A DNA stretch of 64,000 nucleotides from Symsagittifera roscoffensis. Its lineage: Eukaryota > Xenacoelomorpha > Acoela > Convolutidae. This document shows, one piece after another, positions 1 through 11,044 of this stretch (positions are counted from its first letter, which is position 1; every line of letters begins with the position of its first letter). The DNA is taken from positions 65,834,471 to 65,898,470 of the forward strand of contig NC_087063.1 in assembly GCF_963678635.1 (NCBI RefSeq). The letters run 5' to 3'. The position numbers and the translations under genes are program-made. The notes beneath the pieces were generated by a model. The model made no database searches and was not told the DNA's origin. It saw only the letters and a program-made list of their open reading frames with translations.

Positions 1-3000
1 ATTTTTAATCAACTTCATGAGTGATATCTTTTAGCTTAGTTGTATTAATAATGTTGCACGAAGGTTTCATTTTTGACAGATATCGTTTGATATAGTTTTC
101 ACTTGGATGTTCAGGGTCTGATTAATTTTTTGAGAGCAAGGCTAGCGTAGATTTAGTGCACTCTTGTTGCATTCGATACAACAAAAAAATAATACCAGTT
201 CTGAAAAAAATTAACGTGAAGTTTTCTTGGTTGGGCTTGTTCACGCCAATCAATCGACGAGCGCTAATCGCCAATCTTTGAAAAGACTGAAATATAAAAT
301 TTTCAGTTCAAATTTTACTTCATTTGTTTTGGTCCGATGGATAAAAAGCGCCTGTAAACGAAGTGAAGACACTTATTTAGGTAGTTTTCTTTTTTTCTTT
401 GAAAAATAGTTTACGTTGAAGTTTTTTCGGTTGTGACTTTTATTTAAGAGTAATGAACATAATTAAGATTTCTATATAGGTTTTGAATATGTTTTTTTTT
501 ATTTCAGGAAAATGTCTCAAAATGCCCTAATAACTACAGATGTGCATTCATACATATTAAAGCATTTATGAATTCACTTAGGTATATATGCATTTTAGGA
601 ATCAAGTTAGTTTTTTGTTTCCTTGCTTACATTACTGTTTTCCAACTCCGTTGGCTATTGTTTTATTTTATAGATTCAGTTCCAATTCGTTTGCTGAAAC
701 TAAGGCAAGTTAACGTCCTTCTATAGCAAAACTTGAAATGGCGGGATAAAACTGAATGAAGTTTGTTTCCCAAGGCGAATTATATTCATCGTTTTCACAG
801 TGGAATAGAAAATAGCCCATTGATCCAGATTCTCTAGTTCGGCGTGCTTTTTATTTTTCAAATTTTTGAGTTTCGAAGAAAAAATGTAAAATATCACCTT
901 AAAGCACGTTCCAAAATCTGTTATACTTGGGCTAATTTTGATCAAATTAATCCAATTTTTGAAAACAGAATAATTGTTTGTTCCATTTTTGAAACTAGAT
1001 GTGATTCAGGTCTTTCGCGTCATTTGCACTTTCGTAATTTGAGAGTAATTTGCCTGCCTCACTAGAAAAGGAATTAGAATCGAAACGAAATCGAAACTCA
1101 AGCCGCGAAATATTAAATTTTAGCGTGAACAGTGTTTTTAGACTTTTTCCTGCAAAAAATACAAAAAAAACACAACATATGTAAGTGTAGTAGCTACTTC
1201 CTATGACACTTGAAAATTTCAATCTTGAGAAGCGTTGTTTAAAGCTTCAAGGCTTAAAGCGTATAAAAACTACCGACTTGTTTAAAAATGAGTGTTTATT
1301 ACGACAAAAGTATATTCTGTTTTTTGTTTATGAATATGGTCGGAACATTCTGTGCTACTTACACAGCAGCCGGCTATCCTTGTTTTAATTTGATTTGTTT
1401 GGGCTAGGAATAAATATCTGTCGGCATAGTTGCCAGGCTGTTTTGTTTTCGGAAATTTCATCATATCATCAGCATAGTACTGTTCTAATAGGTACTGTTC
1501 TAATAGGTTTTTGACTTATTCAATGATATTGGGAGCATTTGCAAAAACCAAAGTTTCAACAAATCTTGCCGAATTTTTTTGGCCTTAGGATATTCGAGCA
1601 AATTATGTCGCCTTACTTTCGATCTATTTTCAAAAGATTTGTTCTGAATCTATAATAGTATATTTTCCCTTATCTTGGTCTGATCAAACTTGTTGAAAAT
1701 TGGTATTCAGAGTTAGCTTTTTTTTCAAAATTGAAAGATCAATTTAGAGCTGGTTTTCCTACTTCTGTGCTTCAAAGATTCAATTTAAATATTTCGGGGA
1801 CGCATTTCCAAGTTTATGGTTTAAAGTATTAGTAATTACTATCTGAGTGTTCTGTCACAATACGAAACTATAAAAATCTTTTTCACTTTTTCTTGGATTT
1901 ATTGACCTCATTGATGCTGTTGGCCCCGCTGATTTTTGGTTTTTTACCTTACTTTTCCTTGCTCATTTTTGTTTTCCAATTTTTACTAATTGACTTGTTT
2001 CTATAATTTTGAATGCCACTGCGGCAAATGGCCCAATAGCATCCTATCGAGCTTTTTTCAGCTTTGCTCTTAATTGTAAACTATCCTATTTTTCCTAGCC
2101 AATTCTTAGTAAAACAAGGAAAATGTTTTTACTTTTTATTTTTCCTACCAATCAATTCTGTGAATGAATCTTATGAAGTCCAGGTTTAACTAGAGTAGCT
2201 GGATGCTGGCTGTGTAAGTAGAACAGTGGTTCTTTATACGCATTGTGGGTAAGAGGAACCAAAAAAAGCTTGAAACAAATGAGAATGGCTGCAGCTATCG
2301 TAAAAAAAATAAATAACAGAATAAAAACTGGCGCCAGAGAAACTGAATCTGAAGCTTCAGAACTTAATTTTCCACAGCTGTGAATTTTATTGTTCATTGA
2401 TGATTTAAAAGCTTTTCATATTTAAATAGCTACTCACAGGCTTTTCTCTATTCTAATTCGTCTAAAAAGTAAAATTTGCAAACCGGTTTGTCTTGACCCA
2501 GAACTTTTAAGACATTTTGAGCGTCGATCGAATCAAGAGTGAAATGGCTTTAATTCGATATATTACTCGACCAGAGGCTCATGAAAAAACCGCCAAATCT
2601 CTTTCTGCTAATATGAACCTCGCTACCCTACCGCTAAATACGGTCATGAACCGGACCTCCCAAAAGAAAAATTGAATTTTGGGAGTGAGATCTGACCCCT
2701 CAGGGTAGTCGCATTCGAAGTAATTGAAATGCTATAATTTTGTGAGTTTTTCAACTAATTTTTGTCAAATTTGACTAAAAAAAACACGGACGAACGCAAA
2801 AAGGCAAACATTTTTTTTTTCTTCAAATCGTTAGTGGATAAGCGGTTTTTTCGACAACGTGTATCTTCGTTTTTACCGCAAACTAACGCTAATCAGTTCT
2901 GAAAACAATAGTTGCTATCGCTCTTTTACCTCTGCGTGTGACCCATTCTGATGACTATTTGTGGTACCTCGTTTCTCGTGGTAAAAGTTACAATAAACTG

Positions 3001-3154
3001 AAACAAACACAAAAAAGAAAGTTAATCACTCTCGGTGGTCGGATTAATAGAAGAACAGCTGGTTGATACATTCGTTCCTCTGATATGTTAACGATGTGTT
3101 TGTGTAGAATTTGTCAATTGTATTGATGGATTTTTCAGGTTTTTTTGGATAACA
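1..3154. other. Non-coding, repeat remnants
   Basis: No convincing exon was found on either strand. The region holds a fragment near 1335-1385 (core GTGCTACTTACACAGCAGCC) of a dispersed repeat that recurs at about 5380, 7545, 31340, 31780 and 39680. A diverged minus-strand remnant of the same element group lies at about 2540-3000. The short open frames here are AT-rich and carry no recognisable domain. Confidence 0.5.
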
Positions 3155-4342
3155 ATGGATTATCCGCAGTGCTTGAATATCTGTGCTCCAAAAGCTCCAG
3201 TTCCAGAAGAAATTAATAGTTTTCGCAATAACGCAAGTTAGCAAGTAGTTCCTGCTTACAAATGTAAAATTTTTTAGTTGATTGTTTTATGTCAACCAAA
3301 TTGCGTTTCAAGCGTCCAGTGAAATGCTCAAAAGACAGTTTCTCGACAAAATTATAAGCACAACGCCAATTGTATATTATTTATATGTTTTGTCATAAAA
3401 GTTGGATTTTTCCGGCGCAAACTTCACATTCAATGCTGCATAAATTAGCCTCAAAAGTGACTTCAGAAGTTTAAATGCCAGTCAGCTAAGAATAATCTTG
3501 TTAAATTTGAAGGATACAAAAAAAATAAGGCAGCATAAAATAAATTTTTCTAATATTAGCACAACGCTTTCATTTTATTTCGGAATATTTGAAAAAAAAA
3601 TGTTATCAGTGAATTTCTTTTCTTCAGTGTTAGATCGAGTAAAGAATTTCCTGCCTTTACTGAAGGAAGCAAATGATCGTCTGCATGCGGCGCCAGCTGA
3701 CAACAAATCCACAGATGCTGATAGAGCAGTTGAGTTGGATTTGGATTTGCCAAGCGAAGATGAATCGAGTGAAGACGAAGAAGTGGAAAAGGAGACAACA
3801 GAAGCGCCAGAAGGACGAAAGTCGAAGGACTTCGTTGAAATGGTAATTTTATTTCTCGTGAACCATCAATTGAAGACTTAAATCTAGAACTTCTTCAATA
3901 TTTACAGATAGACTTAAACGAGTAAAATATCTGTATAATGTTTGCCGTGGCTTCTACTTCGGGGCTGCTGTGAGTCAATTTTTTTACTCGAATAAGTGAA
4001 GTTCATCCAGATTTTTTTATTGTAGAATTATTGCAGCATTAGATTTCGATTCAACAGATGATTTAATTCAGTATTGTTTTTGTTTAGAAAATTTCTTTGG
4101 TTCCAGACAGCTCCCAAAGTTCAGATAGCGACGAGGGTATTAATGAAACTATCAATAAATGTCCGAAAACAGCGCCAGTCAGTCAATCTTTGATTCAAGA
4201 GTTGACTACTGAACCAAGTAGTACCACTACGCAGTCTCAAACAGAACTGTCTCCGAAGTTAAAACAAAAGCTGCGTAAGTCAAAAGTGAAGAGCAAGGGA
4301 AAGCAGACCCGCAAGAAGTCAAAAACTTCAACAAATAAATAA
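3155..4342 (+). CDS. NOPCHAP1: NOPCHAP1/C12orf45-like NOP protein chaperone, 3 exons
   Basis: Three exons (3155-3236, 3628-3842, 4088-4342) join with consistent phase and GT-AG ends into about 183 residues, close to the roughly 185 of vertebrate NOPCHAP1. Residues 28-43 carry the family's most typical stretch (LDRVKNFLPLLKEAND). An acidic serine-rich segment follows (SEDESSEDEEVEKE), then a second acidic patch (SQSSDSDEG) and a basic lysine-rich C-terminus. The start is the first ATG in exon 1; a pyrimidine-rich stretch and an AG stand just upstream of it. AATAAA overlaps the stop region. In vertebrates this small protein helps load NOP58 into box C/D snoRNPs through the R2TP complex; here that role is inferred from similarity. 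Exon 1 is the least certain part, supported by phase rather than by conserved residues. Confidence 0.62.
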
Positions 4343-4737
4343 AGATAGTGTTTTCTGAGAATTTTTTGTTTTAGTGAATCTTGATGAAAACAAATTGTTT
4401 GCGGTGTTTGTCTTGAGTTTGGAGTGGCCTTGATTATAAGTGTTGCGCAAGTTTATAGGATGAACCTCGGGTTTTCAATTTTCTCAAAAGATTCCTCGAA
4501 TTTTTTAAGTGGAACAAATTTAGGTTGATAAGGTGTAAAAAAAAATCTGTTGTCAAAGTTTTGCTAGTTGTAGAAACTTTTGATTATTTAATTTCAGTTG
4601 TTTGCAAGTTCTTTTTACTTGTGAGAGCAAATGACTTGTAATTGGGAGCTAAACGTTTTCTTGATAACAATTTTTCTTACAAATCTGTAAGAAATTGGCC
4701 ATGCTGTATTATGAGACCTCAACAGCTTCGACGTCTT

Positions 4738-4793
4738 ATTTGGTCTAGTGGTAAAGTGCGTGCCAATGGCCTGCGGTTCGAATCCCGGCTGGA
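4738..4793 (+). repeat. tRNA-derived SINE-like head
   Basis: An A-box-like TGGTCTAGTGG and a B-box GGTTCGAATCC are followed by a closing GGACC that pairs with the GGTCT near the start. The spacing between the boxes is about 10 nt shorter than in a real tRNA, so this reads as a decayed tRNA or a SINE head rather than a functional tRNA gene. A dispersed repeat body follows immediately. Confidence 0.4.
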
Positions 4794-4794
4794 C

Positions 4795-5430
4795 CTTGTT
4801 TTTGTTCCGATGATTTGAAAAAGGCGGAGGAACTTTAAATTCGGGTGTATTTTAGTTTTTTTTCCACGAAAAATCAGGTGACGCAAATTATCGAAATGAG
4901 CCGAGTGATATTTCATATTAAAGCTATTTCATTCGTGATTCGAACGACATTAAAAAGTTTTGACTGTCGAGAAAAACCAGTTTGAAGTTTTTGATTTTTG
5001 GTCTTATCTCAAGCTAATAAGGTGAGCGTGCAGACTTACAATAGGTTGTTTATGCTTAGTTTAAGCCGTGAAAACTTTGTTTACTTAAATAGATTTAGTT
5101 TTTGGAGTTTTTACACTCCAATTTGGAAATCAAAAACTTCAAATTTCAACAATATTCTGGAAAAATTGTTGAAAAAAAGGTTTTGCAAGCGGTTTTTTTT
5201 TTCGTTTTTCCTGTCATTTTCTAGAAAACTCTTTTCCATTTGGCCTAATTAACTTTGACTGTCAAATGTGCCCACGTTTTGTTTTTTTTTGGGCAGATTT
5301 TTTTAATCACACCACGCAGAAAAAAACTACACTAATTTGAAAAAATATATATATATTTTTTTTGTATTTTAATAAGACTATGATCGGAACATTCGGTGCT
5401 ACTTGCACAGTAAGCGGCTATCCTTGCTGA
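4795..5430 (+). repeat. Dispersed repeat family B, copy 1
   Basis: The body starts TTTGTTCCGA and includes the phrase GGAGGAACTTTAAATTCGGG. It ends near the core GTGCTACTTGCACAGTAAGC and CGGCTATCCTTG. Related copies lie at about 7045-7600 (+), 31330-31770 (-), 33450-33650 (+, partial) and 42305-42560 (-, partial). The copies are strongly diverged, and no coding capacity was seen. Confidence 0.5.
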
Positions 5431-6523
5431 TATCTCTAATTTGAAATTTTTTCTGGGAAAATATGAATTGTCTGGCTACCTTTTTTGAACTGTCGGTCTG
5501 CTTATTTTGTCGGCTTACTTTCCAAATCATGAACTTTGCTTTTCGTTGTTTTTACTGTCTAGCGTTTGTATAGACGCAGGTAGGGGCGAATTTCGAGGGG
5601 CGGGGTAGCAAACGCCAAAATATCTATCACCACCCCCTACCCACCTCAAGGATTGGACCCACTGCCGACCCAAAGGTACTATTTTAGGATATTCAATTTT
5701 GGCTGACCGATACTTATTTTTTTTCAAGGTGCCTTAGGTGCCAATAGATACTATTTTTGAAGGGGAGTGCGCGCCGAAAAAAATGCAATGTTTTTGGTAA
5801 AAACTAAAGAGTGCATAAAAGTGCTTTTTGGCCTGTTTATTTAAAAAATTTCTTGCGGCGCAGAAAATTTAGTCCAAATTGTGTTTTTAAAGTGATTTGG
5901 GAGAGCTGAATAAATCAATTTGGTCGACCTAAAAAGAAGTTTTTGAACCCCCCTCCTTCGAGAAATATTTAGATCTGCCTTTGGATGCAGGTTATTGAGC
6001 TATAAGTTTGGTATAATTTCTTCATATGTTATATCGACCTAGTTGCCTCATGATATGTCGTTTTAAAGAGCACAAAGTTTGTTTTATACGTTTTCGTGTT
6101 TCCTCCTTGGGCGCAGCAATTTGGGGTCTTTAAACTTTTTTATAACAAAGATGTTTGGGGCAATTTTGTCTCAACGGACCTCAAATAATTGTTGCTACTT
6201 AGTGGCATCCGTCTTTTTCTATTTGCTAGCTTGTAATGCTTTGTGTAAGGTGTGTCGGAGTTACCGCGAAGCTCGGCGTCGTCTCTACATCAAATGGGGT
6301 GTCCATTTTACACCCTACCCGCTACTTTTTATCAGTTCGAGGTAAAATGAAATACTAGGTTATAATTTTGATCGTTGCGAGCCTAATTATTTTGAGCTAT
6401 GACAACTTCCAGGATTCAAGAAGTTCGCCTTTATTAATACCCCTGGCTGTTATTTTCTATCATTGCTGCGCCTTAGCCACCGGCATCAGTAAAACCGTCT
6501 TCAGTTTTTCAGATATTTAATTG

Positions 6524-9500
6524 ATGAGCAGTGGAGGCGGGAAAAGGGAGAGGGACAAGGATGTGCCGCAGCCGGCGGTCAGTGTGAAGGACGAGCGGAA
6601 ACTGAAGCCCATTTTTGATCTGGTGGACGAGGGAAACTACAAGCAAGCCATATGCCAACTAGATAAGTTCCTGAAAAAGAACACCAACGCTAAACCGACT
6701 AATGCACAGCAGAATAATAAAGGGGCAGGTGGAAATAGTGGAAGTTGTGTGGCTGCAGCGCACCAGGCGAAGGCTCTGAAGTGTCTGTGTCTGTGGCGTA
6801 TGCCTGGAAGACAGCAAGAAGCCACTGAATACGCCGACGCATTGAGTAAATTGAGCAATGAACTAAAAATGTTTTTTTTTTCGTAGACCTAAGATTTCTT
6901 TAATTAAGACCGCATATCGATGATTGAAAGCTCCGACTTGCGAACCTTGATGAGATGCCTTTATGCATTTTCTGGGCTACAGGCTATTTGTCTCAGCAGT
7001 TTCTTGTTTTTTTTTTTAGAAAAAGGGTCCCTCTACTAGTGACAAAACATTTTTGTTCCGACCATTGAACATGGGGAGGAACTTTGTATTCGGGTGTTTT
7101 CGTTTTTTTTTTTTGTTTTTAAAAAAAATTTTCTACGCAAAATCAGGAACCACAAATCGTCATCGGACTGGGTTGCGTGATATATCATATTACAGCGCTT
7201 TCAGTCGCGATTCAAACGACAGTAAAAAATGTCCTATTATTTCCCAGTGTTGAGAAAAAAGGTTCGAATTTTTTGATTTTTTCGTCCTATTTCGAGCGAG
7301 TACAGCGAGGGAGCAAGCTTATTATAGAAGGATAGTTGCAGATTAGTAGTAAATAAGCCATGATTTTTCCCCATGAAACATTTATTAAAACAAGTTTTCA
7401 AAGTTATTTTAGCGCCATCTTGAGAATAAAAAAATTCAATGAAATTTTTATTAAAAAAGAGAAAAAAGTTATGATGTTTTTGTCTTTTTTTAATCGTCAC
7501 AAAAAAAAGAAATCAATTTTAAAAAACTTAGTTTTTAAAATTATGATCGGCACATTCTGTGCTACTTGCACAGCAACTGGCTATCCTTGTTCTCTTTAGT
7601 ATGTAGCGAGCGTATTTTTTCGATTTAAATAAGGATGCGCAAAACGAAGCAGGGAGCTGTGTCCTCGGAATATTAGTTTGTTCGAATATTAATGTCTTCA
7701 GTAAGTAAATTCGATAAACCGTGGGCTAATAGTTGCTTTATTTGTTTTAGTCAAAGAAGGTCCTGAAGATGATGGATCTCTAAGCGTGTTCTCATTATGT
7801 CTGCGAGATATGCACAAGTACGCAGATATCGAAGACCTCTACGCCAAGGCAGTTGAGAAGAACCCGAAGAACGAGGACCTGCTAACATGTCTTGTGATGG
7901 CCCACGTGCGAACGGACAACTTCAAGATGCAACAACTAAGAGCATTACAGTTGAATAAACTATCGACTGCATCCGCTACGTATCATTTACCGATAACTGC
8001 TAAACCATTCTACTTCTGGGCAGTCATGGCAGTTTTTCAACAAGGACAGAAAGACAAAGAAAATGGAGTCAAAGTTCAACTACCGCTGGCTAGAAAAATG
8101 ATGGAGAAGAGTTTAAGTGACTCCTCGAAAATTGGTGCTACAAAACTGGAACAAGTCGACCTTCTTCTAATGATTCTGGAAGAATTGAAAGACTATGCAA
8201 GTGCCTTGAATGTTTTCACTACACACGTTTCTGTGTATGACAAGGAACTTCCAGTGTTGAGGCTGAGACGACAGGTTGAATATATGGATGAACTAGGATC
8301 GTATGATGAGCTCATTCCGATTTGCCGAGACGCTATTTCTTCCATGCAATCCTCAGCCGATTGGATCTTTTTCGACAAGTTAATGAAGGCTTATGTTGAA
8401 ACAAAAAAACAGACGAAGGAAGAAGGATCGGATCCTGAGGAGGTCGAATTGTTCCACTTAGGATCCTTGGTTGAATTTTTGATAGCTGAGAGAGAAAAGA
8501 ATGTGAAGTGTATTGGTCACCATTTTGCACTACTTCATCTGAGAAAAAAGATGGACGAAGAGGAGCTTAGTTACTCGGGTGAGCCTCAACTTCCGAGTAT
8601 GTCCAGTTTGGTTGTTTCTTTCTACCAGTCTTTCGGTCACAAATCGCCTTTCTTCAACTACGTGCGACAGTGTCTCTCAGCTGACGTATGTGATTGCCTA
8701 GTTGGAGAAGTGGCATCGAAAATGAGAGAACTAGAAAGTGGGAAAGGAGACGAGGTTCCACTCAGTTTGGGGGATATGTATAGTTTGATGTCGGTGTGTG
8801 AAGTGGAGAGAAAGCTGGCGAGGGAGAGGGGTAGTTTGACTGAAGAACAGTGTGTTTCAAGGAGTGAGACACTGACAAAACTCTATAGGAAGTACCTTCC
8901 ACTAGGTTAGTTAATTTTCTATGAATTAGAACATAGATATTTGAAACTGTGCTTTTAATTGGACTTGAATTTCGTTGATAATTTTTGCATTCCCAAATTT
9001 TATTTAATTTTAGTTTTATTTCAGAATCGCTCGATTTATTACACATTTCATTTGACATTTGTTTATAATATTGTGATTGTGTATGAAAATACTGAGAATT
9101 CAATAATGGAGTCTCTGTTCAGGCCAAGAACTTCAGTCAACAGAGCCGCAATACAGCTCCAAGTTTATGATTCTGGCATCACACTACTTGATAGACGCCT
9201 ACATGTTGAGCGAGTCACGGGAGCAAAAGTACTTATGGACAGCTGTAGATCGACTGAAAGAGGCACTCTTGGACTCTCCTGTTGATTCTCAACTACTGAT
9301 GGTGATGTTGAGAATCTACCAGCAGATGGGTCTCATGCAAGTGAGTGCTGAGCTGATGGACCGCATGCAAATCAAACAGTTCCTGCTGCAAACCACATGC
9401 TGGGTTGTGAGTAACCGACTCGCTGGCTGCGGCGCCCATGAAGAAGCAAGACTGATGCACCCTGCATTGATTAGGTATATCCAGAGTAGTGTGCGCCAGG

Positions 9501-10999
9501 TGCCGGAGTATCTGATCCAGGGGTATAGGAATGGAGTATACAGGAAAGTGGTGGACATGCTGCAGTGGAAACAGAGTCTCCTGAAGTCGTTCGCCTTCAT
9601 CAAGTGTATCGTGGAAGATATGATGCTGGATATAATAGAAATAGGTGACAATCATCGATTCAAAAAAATGCACGATGTGTTGGAACTACTCACTGAGTGC
9701 GGTAGATCTTGCGATTGTATCGTTTTTCTTACGCTAAATCGAAAGAAATATGTCCAAAGCATTTTCAGCCGCGGCTCGATCTGTGGGCAAAATTACCAAA
9801 ATGTTTTTCAAGTCTGTTGAAAACTTTGCTTGAAATTTTTTTCTTGTATTTTATAGATGATTAGCAATACGATCAATTGCGATAGGATTTATGAATTTAT
9901 TCAAGTTATAAATAGAATATAAGTGTCTGTACGTGCGTTTTTAAGCTTTCAATAGTGTTTTCCTGGCGAGCTTAACTTTAGGGGTTTTGTATCACTTTCA
10001 AAAAACTGGGTTTGCGATATTATGAAGTACTGCTATTCGTTAACCAGTTTGATTTTTTTAGACTCAGCTAAGACCCTAGAAAGTAGGCGAGAAGAATCAA
10101 GCGAATTCCTCGGAGACTACACACAAGTACTAAGCGAGTGGGATGCCTGGGAAGACGATAGAGACTTCGACCTTAACTACAGCTGGGAACCGGCCGAGAT
10201 CGACTGGGCAAGTGAGCAAATCAAGAAACTATCTTACGATCTGGAACTAGCTTGGTTGAAAGTTCGATATACATTGGTGTCCACAATATCACTGCTTATG
10301 TGCTCATACAATAACAAGCAGAAATCGACTCCTAAATGTAGTTCTCTCTCAATTTCAAAGCTAACCTCAGATTTTAAACTTGCAGCTTCAGATAGTATTG
10401 CGATTTGGGGTAAACTGAGAGATCACGAATTTTACAAGAAGATGCAAGGTCACCCTTTTAGTCCTTTCACGTGCCCACTGCATCTGTTTGTCAAATTGGA
10501 CTTGAAAAATTTCTACGGCGAGCTTTTGGATTCTGTAGATGACATTAATAATACTAATATGACCAACGGAGATGCCGATAGCAGATCACAAACTCCGAAG
10601 TTTGCAGTAATATCAAAATCGATCATAAGCTCCGTCGAAAGAATGGCCACGGACTCTTTTATACTTGCAAATCATCAGATAAATGTGGATAATTTGATGG
10701 AACTTAAAATGGTTGCGGAAGCGCTGGCTGTTTTCTGTTTGACCATCAGTATCCAGTCAGAAAAGCAGAGAAGGCGCGCGAAAGATAATGGTGTGGACGA
10801 GAGTATTTCTACCAGTCCCAAACTTTTATTGGAGAAAATTATCATTTGTACGGAGAAAGTGAAAAATAGAATAAACGAGACTGAATGGCCGGCTGAGGTT
10901 GACGCAGAACTGTTGAAAAATAACTTAAATTCAAGCCTTTCCCAAATTAATAAATTATGTACAGTTAAAATTGAATACTTGAAAAAGATGAATTTTTGA
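6524..10999 (+). CDS. NAA25: NAA25, auxiliary subunit of N-terminal acetyltransferase B
   Basis: Four exons (6524-6845, 7751-8905, 9123-9644, 10062-10999) join in phase to about 978 residues, very near the family length of about 970. NAA25 is the TPR scaffold that binds catalytic NAA20 in the cytosolic NatB complex, which acetylates Met-Asp/Glu/Asn/Gln N-termini at the ribosome. Family landmarks are visible: an N-terminal TPR (LVDEGNYKQAICQLDKFLKK, about residues 33-52), the MQQLRAL...FYFWAVM block, ALIDVW-like LIDAYML in exon 3, and the C-terminal WDAWEDDRDFDLNYSWEP segment. The annotated start is the ATG at 6524. A Q/N/G-rich insert in exon 1 (about 54-78) is species-specific. Exon 3 could alternatively use a later in-phase donor near 9707, adding 21 residues. 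Intron 1 contains a copy of dispersed repeat B. The gene ends 45 bp from a convergent gene. Confidence 0.93.
7045..7600 (+). repeat. Dispersed repeat family B, copy 2 (in NAA25 intron 1)
   Basis: This copy shares the GGAGGAACTTTGTATTCGGG and ATATATCATATTACAGC phrases and the terminal GTGCTACTTGCACAGCAAC plus GGCTATCCTTG core with the copy at 4795-5430. It sits wholly in NAA25 intron 1, in the sense orientation. Confidence 0.55.
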
Positions 11000-11044
11000 A
11001 TGTATTTCGTATGTTTGCTTTGCCCTCCTTCGCTTGATTGAAAT

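Larger units (their letters stand above)
4343..6523. other. Intergenic, repeat-rich
   Basis: No gene was seen. The stretch contains a tRNA-like motif (about 4738-4793) followed directly by a dispersed repeat body (about 4795-5060) that recurs in NAA25 intron 1. A second repeat core lies at about 5380-5430. An AT microsatellite is near 5345. Confidence 0.5.

Noticed and set aside
4738-4793. Functional tRNA gene
   Set aside because: Box A to box B spacing is too short and no proper anticodon stem can be drawn; SINE head is likelier.
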